Assembly: GCA_016935975.1 (NCBI GenBank)
Contig: JAFGPX010000186.1
Location: 1-52,782, forward strand
From: Deltaproteobacteria bacterium
Lineage (GTDB): Bacteria > Myxococcota_A > Polyangia > Fen-1088
Reading direction: 5' to 3'
Length of the DNA stretch: 52,782 nt
In this document: positions 42,798-51,117 of the stretch, piece by piece
Layout of the letters: the number at the start of each line of letters is the position of its first letter
Position numbering within the stretch: position 1 is the stretch's first letter
Notes under the pieces: model-generated
Databases searched by the model: none
What the model was told of the DNA's origin: nothing
The model's input: only the letters and a program-made list of their open reading frames with translations
Made by a program: the position numbers and the translations under genes

Positions 42798-43513
42798 CGA
42801 ACGGTGCCGCTTCCGTTGCCGGCCCGACGTCCCGCCGGCGCATCCTGGTCATCGAGGACGAGCCCGACCTCGCGCGCGGCCTGCGCGACGCCCTCGAGTT
42901 CGAGCAGTTCGAGGTCAGCACGGCGGGGCAGGGCCGCGAGGGCATCGCGCGTCTGCGCGAAGCGGGCACGGACTTGGTCATTCTCGACCTCATGCTGCCC
43001 GACATCAACGGGTTCTCGGTGTGCGAGCAGATCCGGCAATCCCATCCCGTGGTGCCCATCATCATGCTCACCGCGCGCTCGCAGGAAACCGACAAGATTC
43101 GCGGGCTGGAAGCCGGGGCGGACGACTACGTGACCAAGCCGTTCTCGGTCGGCGAGCTGGTCGCGCGCATCAACGCCATCTTTCGGCGGCTGCATCGTTC
43201 CACGGCGACCGACGAAGCCATCCGCATCGGACAGGTCACGGTCTATCCCCGCCGCCACGAGCTGGTGCGCAATCGCAAGACGCTGCCTCTGTCCTTCTAC
43301 GAGGTCGAGATCCTGCGCTTGCTCCACGAGCGCAAAGGCGAGCCAGTGGCGCGCGAGGAAATCATGGAGAAGATTTGGGGTCTTACCGGGTATGGGAGCA
43401 GTCGCTCGGTCGACAATTTCGTTGTCAAGCTGCGTAAGAAGATCGAGGAAAACGCCTCCAGCCCGCGTCATATCGTCACGATCTATGGGACAGGTTACAA
43501 ACTATTGTTGTAG
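42794..43513 (+). CDS. OmpR/PhoB-family response regulator
   Basis: 239 residues. The receiver domain has acidic residues in IEDEPD, phospho-acceptor Asp65 (ILDLMLPD), Thr93 and Lys115 (VTKPF). The C-terminal winged helix (about 145-239) has the Trans_reg_C pattern ending IVTIYGTGYKLLL. It is the partner of the overlapping kinase gene. Regulators of this family bind 10-11-bp-spaced direct repeats, and one such repeat lies upstream of the glycosyltransferase gene at 45607. Confidence 0.92.
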   Translation: MTNGAASVAGPTSRRRILVIEDEPDLARGLRDALEFEQFEVSTAGQGREGIARLREAGTDLVILDLMLPDINGFSVCEQIRQSHPVVPIIMLTARSQETDKIRGLEAGADDYVTKPFSVGELVARINAIFRRLHRSTATDEAIRIGQVTVYPRRHELVRNRKTLPLSFYEVEILRLLHERKGEPVAREEIMEKIWGLTGYGSSRSVDNFVVKLRKKIEENASSPRHIVTIYGTGYKLLL

Positions 43514-43582
43514 AGTAAGGCCCGCGCGCGGCGGCTTTCTCTGGCGCGCGATCCCCGTGACAAGAGCGACCAAGGTGCCGGC

Positions 43583-43975
43583 ATGAGAATCTACTCCCCC
43601 TCTCCCGAGAGCGAGAGGGTTTCCCTGCGAGCGGAGGGCGATGTGGTCACCCTGCGCGGCGAAATCGATCAGGCCAGCCAGCGGGTGTTTCTCGGGCCTT
43701 TCTTCGAGGAGATCCACCGGGCCGCCGAGAGCGAGGGCTTGCGTGTCGTGAAGGTGGACGTGCGGGGGCTGCGCTTTCTGAACTCGTCGGCGGTCAAGGA
43801 GCTGATTGCGTGGGTGCTCAAGCGCAACCACATGGCCCCCGCCAAGAAATACGTCATCGAGTTCATCTACGATTCCACCGTGCTCTGGCAGCGCGTGACC
43901 TTGCCGACGCTCAGCCATCTCGACGCCGACTTCATCGTGCTCGACGACCGCAGCCAGGTGGCGGGGAACGCGTAG
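43583..43975 (+). CDS. slr1659-type STAS-like protein, paralogue of the 40097 gene product
   Basis: 130 residues. [20 protein letters not shown] parallels VDVRQLEFMNSSCLKCLVWW of the protein encoded at 40097, and [20 protein letters not shown] parallels that protein's SPSLYWQRRSLDALACLADD. Its gene follows the two-component pair by 69 nt on the same strand, so one transcript may encode kinase, regulator and STAS-like protein. No ATPase partner is adjacent on this side; the slr1658-type protein encoded at 40493 could serve both paralogues. Confidence 0.72.
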   Translation: MRIYSPSPESERVSLRAEGDVVTLRGEIDQASQRVFLGPFFEEIHRAAESEGLRVVKVDVRGLRFLNSSAVKELIAWVLKRNHMAPAKKYVIEFIYDSTVLWQRVTLPTLSHLDADFIVLDDRSQVAGNA

Positions 43976-44030
43976 CCCGCCTCGTTTCCACTTGACTGCG
44001 GCGCTCGCTCTGCGGACTGTTGCTGCCACC

Positions 44031-45467
44031 ATGTCGGTTCGGGTTCGCATCGCGCCTTCGCCCACGGGCGATCCCCACGTGGGGACCGCTTACGTGGCCC
44101 TCTTCAACTACGTCTTCGCGAAGAAGCACGGCGGCCGGTTCATCCTGCGCATCGAGGACACCGATCGGGCGCGCTCGACGGCCGAGTCCGAAGCGGCCAT
44201 CCTGCGCGCTCTGCGCTGGGTCGGGCTCTCCTGGGACGAGGGGCCGGACATCGGCGGGCCGTGCGGGCCCTATCGTCAGTCCGAGCGTGGCGCGATGTAC
44301 AAGACCGAGGTGGCCAAGCTGGTCGAGTCGGGGGCGGCCTACCGGTGTTTCTGCACGGCCGAGCGGCTGGAGCGGATGCGGGCGGCCGCCAAGGGCAAGT
44401 CCTTCGTCGGCTACGACGGGCTTTGCCGGGGCCTGGCCCGGGCCGAATCCGAGCGTCGCGCCGCGGCCGGCGAGGCCTTCGTCGTCCGCCTGGCCATGCC
44501 CAAGACGGGGCAGACCGTGGTCGCCGATCGCCTGCGCGGCGAGGTGCGTTTCGACAACACCCAGATCGACGACCAGATCTTGCTCAAGAGCGACGGCTTC
44601 CCCACCTATCACTTGGCCAACGTGGTCGACGACCACCGCATGGGCATCACGCACGTCATCCGCGCCGAGGAGTGGCTGACGTCCACGCCCAAGCACGTCG
44701 AGCTTTACCGTGCCTTCGACTGGCCGGCGCCCGAGTGGATCCACCTGCCGCTTCTGCGCAACGCCGACAAGTCGAAGATCGCCAAGCGCAAGAACCCGGT
44801 GTCGCTCGACTACTACCGGGCGGCCGGTTTCTTGCCCGAGGCGCTGCTCAACTACCTCGGCACCATGGGCTGGTCCATCGCGGGCGACCGCGAGAAGTTC
44901 ACCCTGGCCGAGATGATCGAGGCCTTCACGTTCGACCGCATGAGCCTCGGCGGCCCGGTGTTCGACCTGGTCAAGCTGGCCGCCATGAACGCCGACTACC
45001 TGCGCGCGCTCGACGACGACGACGTGGTGTCGCGGCTGCGGCAGTGGCGGCTTGGCGACGACTATCTCCGGCGGCTCGTGCCGCTCGTGCGCCAGCGCGT
45101 GCAGCGAATGGACGAGTTCGTGCCCATGACCGAGTACTTCTTCTCGGGCGATCTCGACTACGCCGCGCTGGCCCAGGATCTCGTGCCCGGGAACCGCACG
45201 GCCAAGGACGTGGCGGACTGCTTGCTCGGCTTGGTCGAAGCGCTCGACGGCGAGCGCGACTTCTCGCCCGCCGCTCTCGAAGCCGCCACGCGGGCCTTTG
45301 CCGAGAAGGTCGCCTGGGAAGCGAAAGAGCTGTTCATGGTCGTGCGCATGGCGGCCACCGCCCGCAAGGCCACCCCGCCGCTCTTCGAGACGCTGGCCGT
45401 GCTCGGCCGCGACGTGGTTCGCCGCCGCCTGCGCCTCTGCGGGGAGTACCTGAAGCGTCTGCGCTAG
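44031..45467 (+). CDS. gltX: Glutamyl-tRNA synthetase
   Basis: 478 residues from the ATG at 44031, directly before the conserved [17 protein letters not shown] (class I HIGH-type motif). The KMSKS-type loop reads [11 protein letters not shown], and LRIEDTD is present. It is the discriminating or non-discriminating GluRS; sequence inspection alone does not separate them. The length is normal, and the C-terminal anticodon-binding helices are complete. It starts 55 nt after the STAS-like gene and may share its transcript. Confidence 0.93.
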   Translation: MSVRVRIAPSPTGDPHVGTAYVALFNYVFAKKHGGRFILRIEDTDRARSTAESEAAILRALRWVGLSWDEGPDIGGPCGPYRQSERGAMYKTEVAKLVESGAAYRCFCTAERLERMRAAAKGKSFVGYDGLCRGLARAESERRAAAGEAFVVRLAMPKTGQTVVADRLRGEVRFDNTQIDDQILLKSDGFPTYHLANVVDDHRMGITHVIRAEEWLTSTPKHVELYRAFDWPAPEWIHLPLLRNADKSKIAKRKNPVSLDYYRAAGFLPEALLNYLGTMGWSIAGDREKFTLAEMIEAFTFDRMSLGGPVFDLVKLAAMNADYLRALDDDDVVSRLRQWRLGDDYLRRLVPLVRQRVQRMDEFVPMTEYFFSGDLDYAALAQDLVPGNRTAKDVADCLLGLVEALDGERDFSPAALEAATRAFAEKVAWEAKELFMVVRMAATARKATPPLFETLAVLGRDVVRRRLRLCGEYLKRLR

Positions 45468-45482
45468 CAGGGGAGGTGGAGG

Positions 45483-45536
45483 GCGCGGAGCAGGGAGAGG
45501 GCACGGAGATCTCTGCGCTCTCCTTCCTCGCTGCGC
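45483..45536. terminator. Imperfect hairpin after gltX
   Basis: GCGC-GAG...GGGAGAGGGCACGGAGA pairs with TCTC-TGCGCTCTCC...GCGC through an imperfect stem with small bulges, starting 15 nt after the gltX stop. It could terminate the gltX transcript before the glycosyltransferase promoter. Confidence 0.4.
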
Positions 45537-45562
45537 TCTCTCCTCACCGACAAAAGAACACC

Positions 45563-45596
45563 TTTCATGACAATTTCGTGACAATTCGCAGTATAG
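45563..45596 (+). promoter_or_regulatory. 11-bp direct repeat (Pho-box-like) and -10 region
   Basis: Two copies of TTTCRTGACAA (45563-45573 and 45574-45584) repeat every 11 bp. On the minus strand this reads TTGTCAC-GAAA-TTGTCAT, close to the Pho box (CTGTCAT, 4 nt AT-rich, CTGTCAY). A TATA-like -10 (GTATAG, 45591-45596) follows, and the glycosyltransferase gene starts at 45607, so the leader would be very short. The box points opposite to transcription, unlike most known Pho boxes. Confidence 0.45.
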
Positions 45597-45606
45597 GGTG
45601 CCCGGC

Positions 45607-47274
45607 ATGGATGCCTCCACCGCGCTGACGGCGCTCTACCTCGTCATCCTCGTCGCCCTGGCCATCTACGGGTTCCATCGTTCCTCTCTGGTGTTCTTGT
45701 ACTATCGCCATCGCGACAAGCAGCCGGCGGAGCACGGCAGATTCGCCGAGTTGCCGGCCGTGACCGTCCAGCTTCCCCTGTTCAATGAGATGTACGTCGT
45801 CGAGCGGCTGCTGGAGGCCGTGGCCGCCATTCGCTATCCGCGCGACCGCTTCCAGATCCAGGTCCTCGACGATTCCACGGACGAAACCCGCGACATCTGC
45901 CGGCGCAAGATCGACGAGCTCGTCAGGCGTTGCCCCGTTCTCGACATCGAATACGTGCACCGCCTGGACCGCACCGGGTTCAAGGCCGGCGCGCTGGAGA
46001 ACGGACTGCGCACCGCCAAGGGCGAGCTGCTGCTCATTTTCGACGCCGACTTCGTGCCCAACCCCGACATCCTCGAGCGCACCGTGCATCACTTTCTCGA
46101 CCCGCGCGTGGCGGTCGTGCAATGCCGCTGGGAGCACATCAACCGCGACTTCTCGGCCTTGACCGAGGCGCAGGCGCTGATGCTCAACGGCCACTTCATC
46201 ATGGAGCACGCCGGTCGCAACCGCTCGGGCCGCTTCTTCAACTTCAACGGCACGGCCGGCCTGTGGCGACGCTCCGCCATCGTCGACGCCGGGGGCTGGC
46301 ACCACGACACGCTGACCGAGGACATGGATCTCTCGTACCGCGCCCAGCTACGCGGCTGGCGCTTCGTCTATCTGCCGCACATCGCGACCCCGGCCGAGCT
46401 GCCGGTCGAGATGTCCGCCTTCAAGGCGCAGCAGTTCCGCTGGGCCAAGGGCTCCATCCAGGTGGCGCGCAAGCTGTTGCCGCGAATCTTCCGTTCGCAC
46501 GTCACCTTCGCGCAGAAGGTCGAGGCCTTCTTCCACCTGACCAACAACTTCGCCTATCCCCTCCTGCTCCTGCTCTCGTTGCTGCTCTTGCCCAATCTGG
46601 TGTTGCGCACCTCGCACGGGGTGCGCGAGGTGTTGCTGATCGACCTGCCGCTCTTCTTCGGCACGACCTTGAGCATCGCCTCGTTCTATCTCGCCTCCGA
46701 GCGCGAGGTGGCGCGCCTGAGCGGCGACGGCGCGCGTTCGCCGTGGGGCACCGTGGTGCAGTTGCCGCTCGTGCTGTCGCTGGGCATCGGGCTGTGCGTG
46801 AACCAGACCCGCGCGGTGATCGAGGCCGTGTTCGGCCGCGAGACCGAGTTCGTGCGCACGCCCAAGCACGGCATTCGCGGCAAGTTGGAGTCCTGGTCGG
46901 GCAAGAAGTACCGCGCGGCCAAGTCGCTGACGCCGCTGTTCGAGATGCTCATGGCCGGCTACTTCGTCGTCGCCGTCCGCCTCGCCCTTGGCAACGGCCA
47001 TTACCTGTCGGTGCCCTTCCTGCTGCTCTTCCTCTTCGGCTTCGGCTACGTCGGCGCGGTGTCGACGTGGCAGGGCGGGTTCGGCCAGGCCGTGCGCCGG
47101 CTGTGGCGGCGCACGGAAGACGCCGTGGCCCCCGCGTCCGTCCTGCCGGGGTCGCTGATCGCCGCCGCTCCCGACGCTACTCCTTGCCCGATTCTGCTGC
47201 CGGCGGAGCCCCCGGTTCGGGGGCGGGCTCGGGCACGAGGGGAAAACGCTCCCCGCGAACACGTCGCTGTTTGA
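45607..47274 (+). CDS. Cellulose-synthase-like family 2 glycosyltransferase
   Basis: 555 residues from the ATG at 45607 (AGGGTG upstream). An N-terminal helix (about 7-30) precedes the GT-A core with all processive motifs: LDDSTDET (D88, D89), FDADF (D146, D148), TEDMD (D239) and QQFRW (Q276-R278-W279). At least four transmembrane helices follow. This is the layout of CslA/BcsA-like synthases that polymerise and export beta-linked glucan or mannan. No PilZ domain is attached. The last 33 codons overlap an antisense lipoprotein gene, and that tail is Arg/Pro-rich. The product is unknown. Confidence 0.83.
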   Translation: MDASTALTALYLVILVALAIYGFHRSSLVFLYYRHRDKQPAEHGRFAELPAVTVQLPLFNEMYVVERLLEAVAAIRYPRDRFQIQVLDDSTDETRDICRRKIDELVRRCPVLDIEYVHRLDRTGFKAGALENGLRTAKGELLLIFDADFVPNPDILERTVHHFLDPRVAVVQCRWEHINRDFSALTEAQALMLNGHFIMEHAGRNRSGRFFNFNGTAGLWRRSAIVDAGGWHHDTLTEDMDLSYRAQLRGWRFVYLPHIATPAELPVEMSAFKAQQFRWAKGSIQVARKLLPRIFRSHVTFAQKVEAFFHLTNNFAYPLLLLLSLLLLPNLVLRTSHGVREVLLIDLPLFFGTTLSIASFYLASEREVARLSGDGARSPWGTVVQLPLVLSLGIGLCVNQTRAVIEAVFGRETEFVRTPKHGIRGKLESWSGKKYRAAKSLTPLFEMLMAGYFVVAVRLALGNGHYLSVPFLLLFLFGFGYVGAVSTWQGGFGQAVRRLWRRTEDAVAPASVLPGSLIAAAPDATPCPILLPAEPPVRGRARARGENAPREHVAV

Positions 47275-47647
47275 TCATCATCCAGCGCCCGCCCCGGTGC
47301 TCCCAGCGCTGCTGCAAGGTGGCGTGGCGAACGCTGGGGTCGCTCTTCCTGTACCATTCGAGCTTCACGTCCACCGTGGCGGTCTGGGATCCCTTGTGGA
47401 ATCGGATGGCCGTGACCTCGTAGTCGGCGATGACCAGATCCTCGTCGACCAGGTTGCGGCGCTCTTGGAAAAGCGCGTTCTCCTCGGCGGTCATGGACTG
47501 GCCGACGATGTCCCAGCGCCCCCAGCGGAAGTCGTCGTTCCACAAGCGCGCGTTCTGCACGAGATCCTCCTCGCGCCGCTGCGTCGGCGTGAAGCAACCA
47601 AGAACGCCGGCGAGCAACGCCGTGCCCAGGGCGAGCCTTCGCATCAT
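47177..47647 (-). CDS. Small lipoprotein, function unknown
   Basis: 156 residues from the first ATG of an ATGATG pair, behind GGAG at 7 nt. The lipobox is VLGC with Cys18. The mature domain (about 25-130) is mixed helix/strand with paired Trp/Arg residues (NDDFRWGRWDIV, VKLEWYRKSDPSV, RWEHRGGRWMMI), like an NTF2-type or DUF4878-type fold. The C-terminus is a Pro/Glu tail encoded by the 98 nt that overlap the convergent glycosyltransferase gene. It lies 35 nt downstream of prmC on the same strand. Confidence 0.75.
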   Translation of the reverse strand: MMRRLALGTALLAGVLGCFTPTQRREEDLVQNARLWNDDFRWGRWDIVGQSMTAEENALFQERRNLVDEDLVIADYEVTAIRFHKGSQTATVDVKLEWYRKSDPSVRHATLQQRWEHRGGRWMMIKQRRVRGERFPLVPEPAPEPGAPPAAESGKE

Positions 47648-47682
47648 GTCGTGTCTCCGGGTTTTCCGTGGTTCCATCTGCG

Positions 47683-48576
47683 CTACTCCCCGCGGTGGCC
47701 GAAGACCACGCGTTCGACGCCCGCCAGATCGCGGCGCGAGCCGACCCGGGCATAGCCGCTGCGGCGCAAGATCTCCATGGCTTGCCCGGCCTGACCCGCG
47801 CCGATTTCCATGAGCAAGATGCCGCCGGGCACAAGGACCGCGAGCGCGTCCGCGGCCAGCCGGCGCACGAGGTCCAGGCCGTCCTGGCCCCCGTCGAGCG
47901 CCAGGCGCGGTTCGCGGCGCACCTCGGGCGCCAGTTCGTCGATGTCGGGGCCGGGGACGTAGGGGGGATTGCTGACAACCAGATCGAAAGGCGCGAGCCC
48001 GGCGAGCGGCTCGACGAGGTCGCCGCGCCGGAACGCGACGTCGAGGCCGAGGCGCAGGGCATTGCCGCGGGCCACGGCGAGCGCGTCGGCCGACACGTCC
48101 ACCGCCACGATCTCGGCGGCGGGGCATTCGTGCTTGAGCGCCAGCGCGACGGCGCCCGCGCCCGTGCCCACGTCGGCCAGACGCCGCGGTCGGCTGGCGG
48201 GCGGCAGCGACCGCAAGCTGGCGAGCGCTTGCTCGACCAGCGTCTCGGTTTCGGGCCGCGGGACGAGCACCGCGGGGCCGACCTCGAAATCGAGGCTCCA
48301 GAATTCCTTGCGCCCGAGGATGTAGGCGACCGGCTCGCCGGCCAGGCGCCGCTCGACCAGGCCGCGGTAGTCGGCCAGCTCGGGCTCGCCGAGGGGCTGG
48401 TCGAAGTGCATGTACAGCTCGACGCGCGTGCGGTGGAAGGCCCGCGTCGCCAGCAGCTCGGCGTCGAGGCGGGCGCTGGCGATGCCCTGCCGCTCGAAAC
48501 GGCCCGTGGTCCAGCGCAGGACCTCGAGGACGGTCCAGGCGGCTTTGGGAACGGCGGGCGCGGAAGCGGCGATCAC
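47683..48576 (-). CDS. prmC: Peptide chain release factor N5-glutamine methyltransferase
   Basis: 297 residues from a GTG at 48576, which gives the usual family length; a frame to 48669 exists but looks unstructured. The SAM motif is DVGTGAGAVAL (135-145), and N203-P-P-Y206 contacts the substrate glutamine. The N-terminal helical domain (ARLDAELLATRAF, EPVAYILGRKEFW) is typical of PrmC, which methylates the GGQ glutamine of RF1/RF2. prfA, often adjacent, is not in the window. Confidence 0.9.
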   Translation of the reverse strand: MIAASAPAVPKAAWTVLEVLRWTTGRFERQGIASARLDAELLATRAFHRTRVELYMHFDQPLGEPELADYRGLVERRLAGEPVAYILGRKEFWSLDFEVGPAVLVPRPETETLVEQALASLRSLPPASRPRRLADVGTGAGAVALALKHECPAAEIVAVDVSADALAVARGNALRLGLDVAFRRGDLVEPLAGLAPFDLVVSNPPYVPGPDIDELAPEVRREPRLALDGGQDGLDLVRRLAADALAVLVPGGILLMEIGAGQAGQAMEILRRSGYARVGSRRDLAGVERVVFGHRGE

Positions 48577-48747
48577 GGCCCGATTGTGCCGGAAGGATCC
48601 CCAAATGGCGAGAAACCTCCGCGTCCCGGCGCCCGCGGCCGCGGGAGCAGGCGCAGTCGCATCCTGCATCGAGCGGCTCCCGACCCGTCTCCCCCGTCCG
48701 GTGAAGCACGGCGGGTGGGCGCAAGAAAGGCGCGACGAACCGCGCCG

Positions 48748-49250
48748 CTAGCAGCCCGTGGTGGAAGTCTCCGCGTCGCCGTTCGGGCGGAGTCCGGCCC
48801 GTCTGCCGAGCGTGGAACCCTGGGAGGGCAGCCCTTTCGAGGTGTTGACGTTGGCGCCAGCCACCGCCTCTCCCCGTCGGGGAGAGGCCGCCGACGTCCG
48901 CGGAGGCGGGTGAGGGGCCTGCGTCGGAGGCGGCTGCTTTCGCCCCTCACCGGCCGCGCTTCGCGCGTCGGCCTCTCCCCGCGTGAACGTGGGGAGAGGC
49001 GATATGGCCGCTGCGCGGCCCCTGGAAATCTGCTCAGGCTCAGAAACAGACTCGCAACACCTTGAAAGGGCTGCCCTGGGAGGGTTCCACACCTCCCCCG
49101 CCCCGAGCGGTCGAGCAAGGCTCGCCCGCTCCCCCGCAGTGGTGTCGCCGCTCGCTCGAATACCTCTAGTATTCGGCGCTTCGCCGCTCCTTGCATCCGG
49201 GCCGAATCCACTCCGAACGGCTCGGTCTGACTTTCACCACGGGCTGCTAG
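48748..49250. repeat. 495-bp palindromic MITE-like element flanked by CTAG
   Basis: The element (48752-49246) has terminal inverted repeats: CAGCCCGTGGTGGAAGTC on the left and the same with one change, inverted, on the right (17 of 18). Each end abuts CTAG, a possible 4-bp target duplication (48748-48751 and 49247-49250). A second 24-bp block (48778-48801 and 49198-49221) and a 35-bp block (48813-48847 and 49055-49089, 31 of 35) are also inverted, and GTGAGGGGC/GCCCCTCAC closes the centre near 48930. The right arm has about 110 extra nt. No protein-coding frame is evident. The right CTAG supplies the stop codon of the neighbouring gene. Confidence 0.7.
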
Positions 49251-49591
49251 CGGGCGGACTTCTTGGCCCGGCGCTCGGTGGCCTTGGCCAGATCGATGAG
49301 GCGGGCGTCGGAATAGGCGGCCAAGCGCTCGACGAAGGGCTTGTCCTTGCCGCGGCCCAGGGTCTTGGCGACGTGGGCAACCAGGGCGTCGTGCGAGCCG
49401 TACTTCTCCTTGACCTCGGTCGCGACCCGGTGCAGGTGCAGAAGCTTGGTGTTGGCGGCGGTCGACAGGCGCTTGCGCAGATCGTCCTTGGACTCGTCGC
49501 CGCGATCGAGCAGGCCGACCAGCTTGTCCACCAGCTTGTCCTTGGCGCCGAAGGTTTCGTTCACGAGTGCGAGGGGTGATTTCTGCGACAT
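49247..49591 (-). CDS. Small Lys-rich helical protein, function unknown
   Basis: 114 residues from the ATG at 49591, preceded by GGAG at 8 nt. It is mostly helical and charged (LVNETFGAKDKLVDKLVGLL, KTLGRGKDKPFVERLAAYSD) and ends in a basic cluster (ERRAKKSAR), so binding to nucleic acid or another protein is possible. It has no signal or membrane segment. The TAG stop lies inside the CTAG at the edge of the palindromic element, which may have set or altered the C-terminus. No family is recognised. Confidence 0.7.
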   Translation of the reverse strand: MSQKSPLALVNETFGAKDKLVDKLVGLLDRGDESKDDLRKRLSTAANTKLLHLHRVATEVKEKYGSHDALVAHVAKTLGRGKDKPFVERLAAYSDARLIDLAKATERRAKKSAR

Positions 49592-49705
49592 GGGCGATCT
49601 CCGTGTTTCCGAGCAGGCGCCGGCGAAGCGGCCTGTTGCCTCCCGCGCCGAGCTTCCTCGGGCGATTCCGGCAAGACTCGAACGCATTCCGGGAGGGCGC
49701 TCTCT

Positions 49706-50998
49706 TTACCTCAAAACCGGCATCGCCGCCAGAGTCTCATGCGCCGCCGACACAAAAGCATCGATTTCCGTATCCCGGTGCGCCAAGGAGATGAACGCGG
49801 CCTCTAGCTGGGCCGGTGGCAGGTAGATCCCTCGACGCAACATTCCGTGAAAGAACTCCGCATAGAGTTTCGCGTCAGCCAGCTTGGCGGACGCGAAGTC
49901 GGTAACCGGCCCCTTGCAAAAGAAAAGGGTGAAGGCCGACCCGACGCGTTGGATGCACGCGGCGATCCCCGCCTCGGCAATGGCGTTCCGGACACCGGCT
50001 TCGAGCCGCGCTCCCAGAGCCTCCAACCGAGGGTAGTCTTCGGGTCGTAGTTGACGCAGCGTCGCCAGGCCGGCCGCCATGGCGAGCGGGTTGCCGGAGA
50101 GGGTGCCGGCCTGGTACACGGGTCCGTCCGGCGCGACCACCTTCATTATTTCGGCGCGACCGCCATACACCCCCAAGGGCAGGCCGCCGCCCACGATTTT
50201 GCCAAGGCAAGTCATGTCGGGACGGATTCCGTAGCGCGCCTGCGCGCCGCCCGGCCCGGCCCGGAACCCGGAAATCACCTCGTCGAAGATCAGCACCGTG
50301 CCTTCCCGGTCGCACAGGCGGCGCAAGGCCTCGAGGTAGCCGGGCTTGGGCGGCACGAGCCCCATGTTTCCCGGGATCGGCTCCACGATGAGCGCCGCGA
50401 CCTGGCCCCGGTTCGCGGCCAAGGCCGCGCGCATCGCCGCCTCGTCGTTGAACGGGACGACGATGGTGTCCGCGACCGCCGCCTTGGTCACGCCGGCCGA
50501 GCCGGGAAGGCCCAGCGTCGCCGCGCCCGAGCCGGCCGCCGCGAGCAGCATGTCGGCGTGTCCGTGGTAGCCGCCCTCCATCTTTATGACCTTGTCGCGG
50601 CCCGAAAAGCCGCGGGCCGCGCGCAGGGCCGACATCGTGGCCTCGGTGCCCGAGGAGACGAAGCGCAGGCGTTCCATCGAGGGAAACGCCTCGCGGATCG
50701 CCTCGCCCAACTCGACCTCGCGCTCGGTCGACGCGCCAAACGTCGTGCCGGCGGCCGCCGCCGCGGCAATCGCCGCCACCACCGCCGGGGGCGCGTGCCC
50801 GAAAAGCAGCGGTCCCCACGAGCCCAGGAAATCCAAGTACCGGTTCCCGTCCGCGTCCCAAACGTAGGCGCCCTCGCCGCGCGCCAGAAAGACCGGCGTG
50901 CCGCCCACCGCCCAAAAAGCGCGCACCGGCGAGTTCACGCCCCCCGGGAATAGCCCGGACGCGCGCTCGAACAGCCGGCGCGATCTCTCGTGGTTCAT
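49706..50998 (-). CDS. hemL: Glutamate-1-semialdehyde 2,1-aminomutase
   Basis: 430 residues from the ATG at 50998 behind GAGGAG. FPGGVNSPVRAF near residue 17, SSGTEATM, GGYHGHAD, FDEVISGFR and the PLP-binding Lys267 (CLGKIVGGGLPLG) are all present. The enzyme isomerises glutamate-1-semialdehyde to 5-aminolevulinate, the first committed tetrapyrrole precursor of the C5 pathway, whose first step uses glutamyl-tRNA made by GltX (gene at 44031, the same window but not the same operon). It is 118 nt downstream of gyrA. Length and motifs are normal. Confidence 0.94.
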   Translation of the reverse strand: MNHERSRRLFERASGLFPGGVNSPVRAFWAVGGTPVFLARGEGAYVWDADGNRYLDFLGSWGPLLFGHAPPAVVAAIAAAAAAGTTFGASTEREVELGEAIREAFPSMERLRFVSSGTEATMSALRAARGFSGRDKVIKMEGGYHGHADMLLAAAGSGAATLGLPGSAGVTKAAVADTIVVPFNDEAAMRAALAANRGQVAALIVEPIPGNMGLVPPKPGYLEALRRLCDREGTVLIFDEVISGFRAGPGGAQARYGIRPDMTCLGKIVGGGLPLGVYGGRAEIMKVVAPDGPVYQAGTLSGNPLAMAAGLATLRQLRPEDYPRLEALGARLEAGVRNAIAEAGIAACIQRVGSAFTLFFCKGPVTDFASAKLADAKLYAEFFHGMLRRGIYLPPAQLEAAFISLAHRDTEIDAFVSAAHETLAAMPVLR

Positions 50999-51018
50999 CG
51001 ATCTCCTCGGTCTTTTCA

Positions 51019-51117
51019 CCACAGAGGACACAAAGGACACGGAGCCGGAAAGGGTTGGGTTCCGGATCCGCGATCCGAGCCCTTTCTCTTCTTCTCCGTC
51101 TCCGTGTTCTCTGCGGT
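51019..51117. repeat. Hairpin repeat between gyrA and hemL
   Basis: An outer imperfect pair (ACCACAGAGGACAC at 51019 with GTGTTCTCTGCGGT ending at 51117) encloses a strong inner stem, AAAGGG (51049-51054) with CCCTTT (51080-51085) and CGGATC-CGC-GATCCG (51063-51077). The outer arms resemble ACCRCAGAGRACAC-type dispersed repeats that I recall from other bacterial genomes. The right arm abuts the gyrA stop codon, so the structure probably also terminates gyrA. Confidence 0.55.

Noticed and set aside
48604..48751. A 48-codon plus-strand frame ending in the left CTAG of the palindromic element
   Set aside because: It is Arg/Pro/Ala-rich, has no ribosome binding site and lies antisense to the upstream part of prmC. 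It is probably chance.
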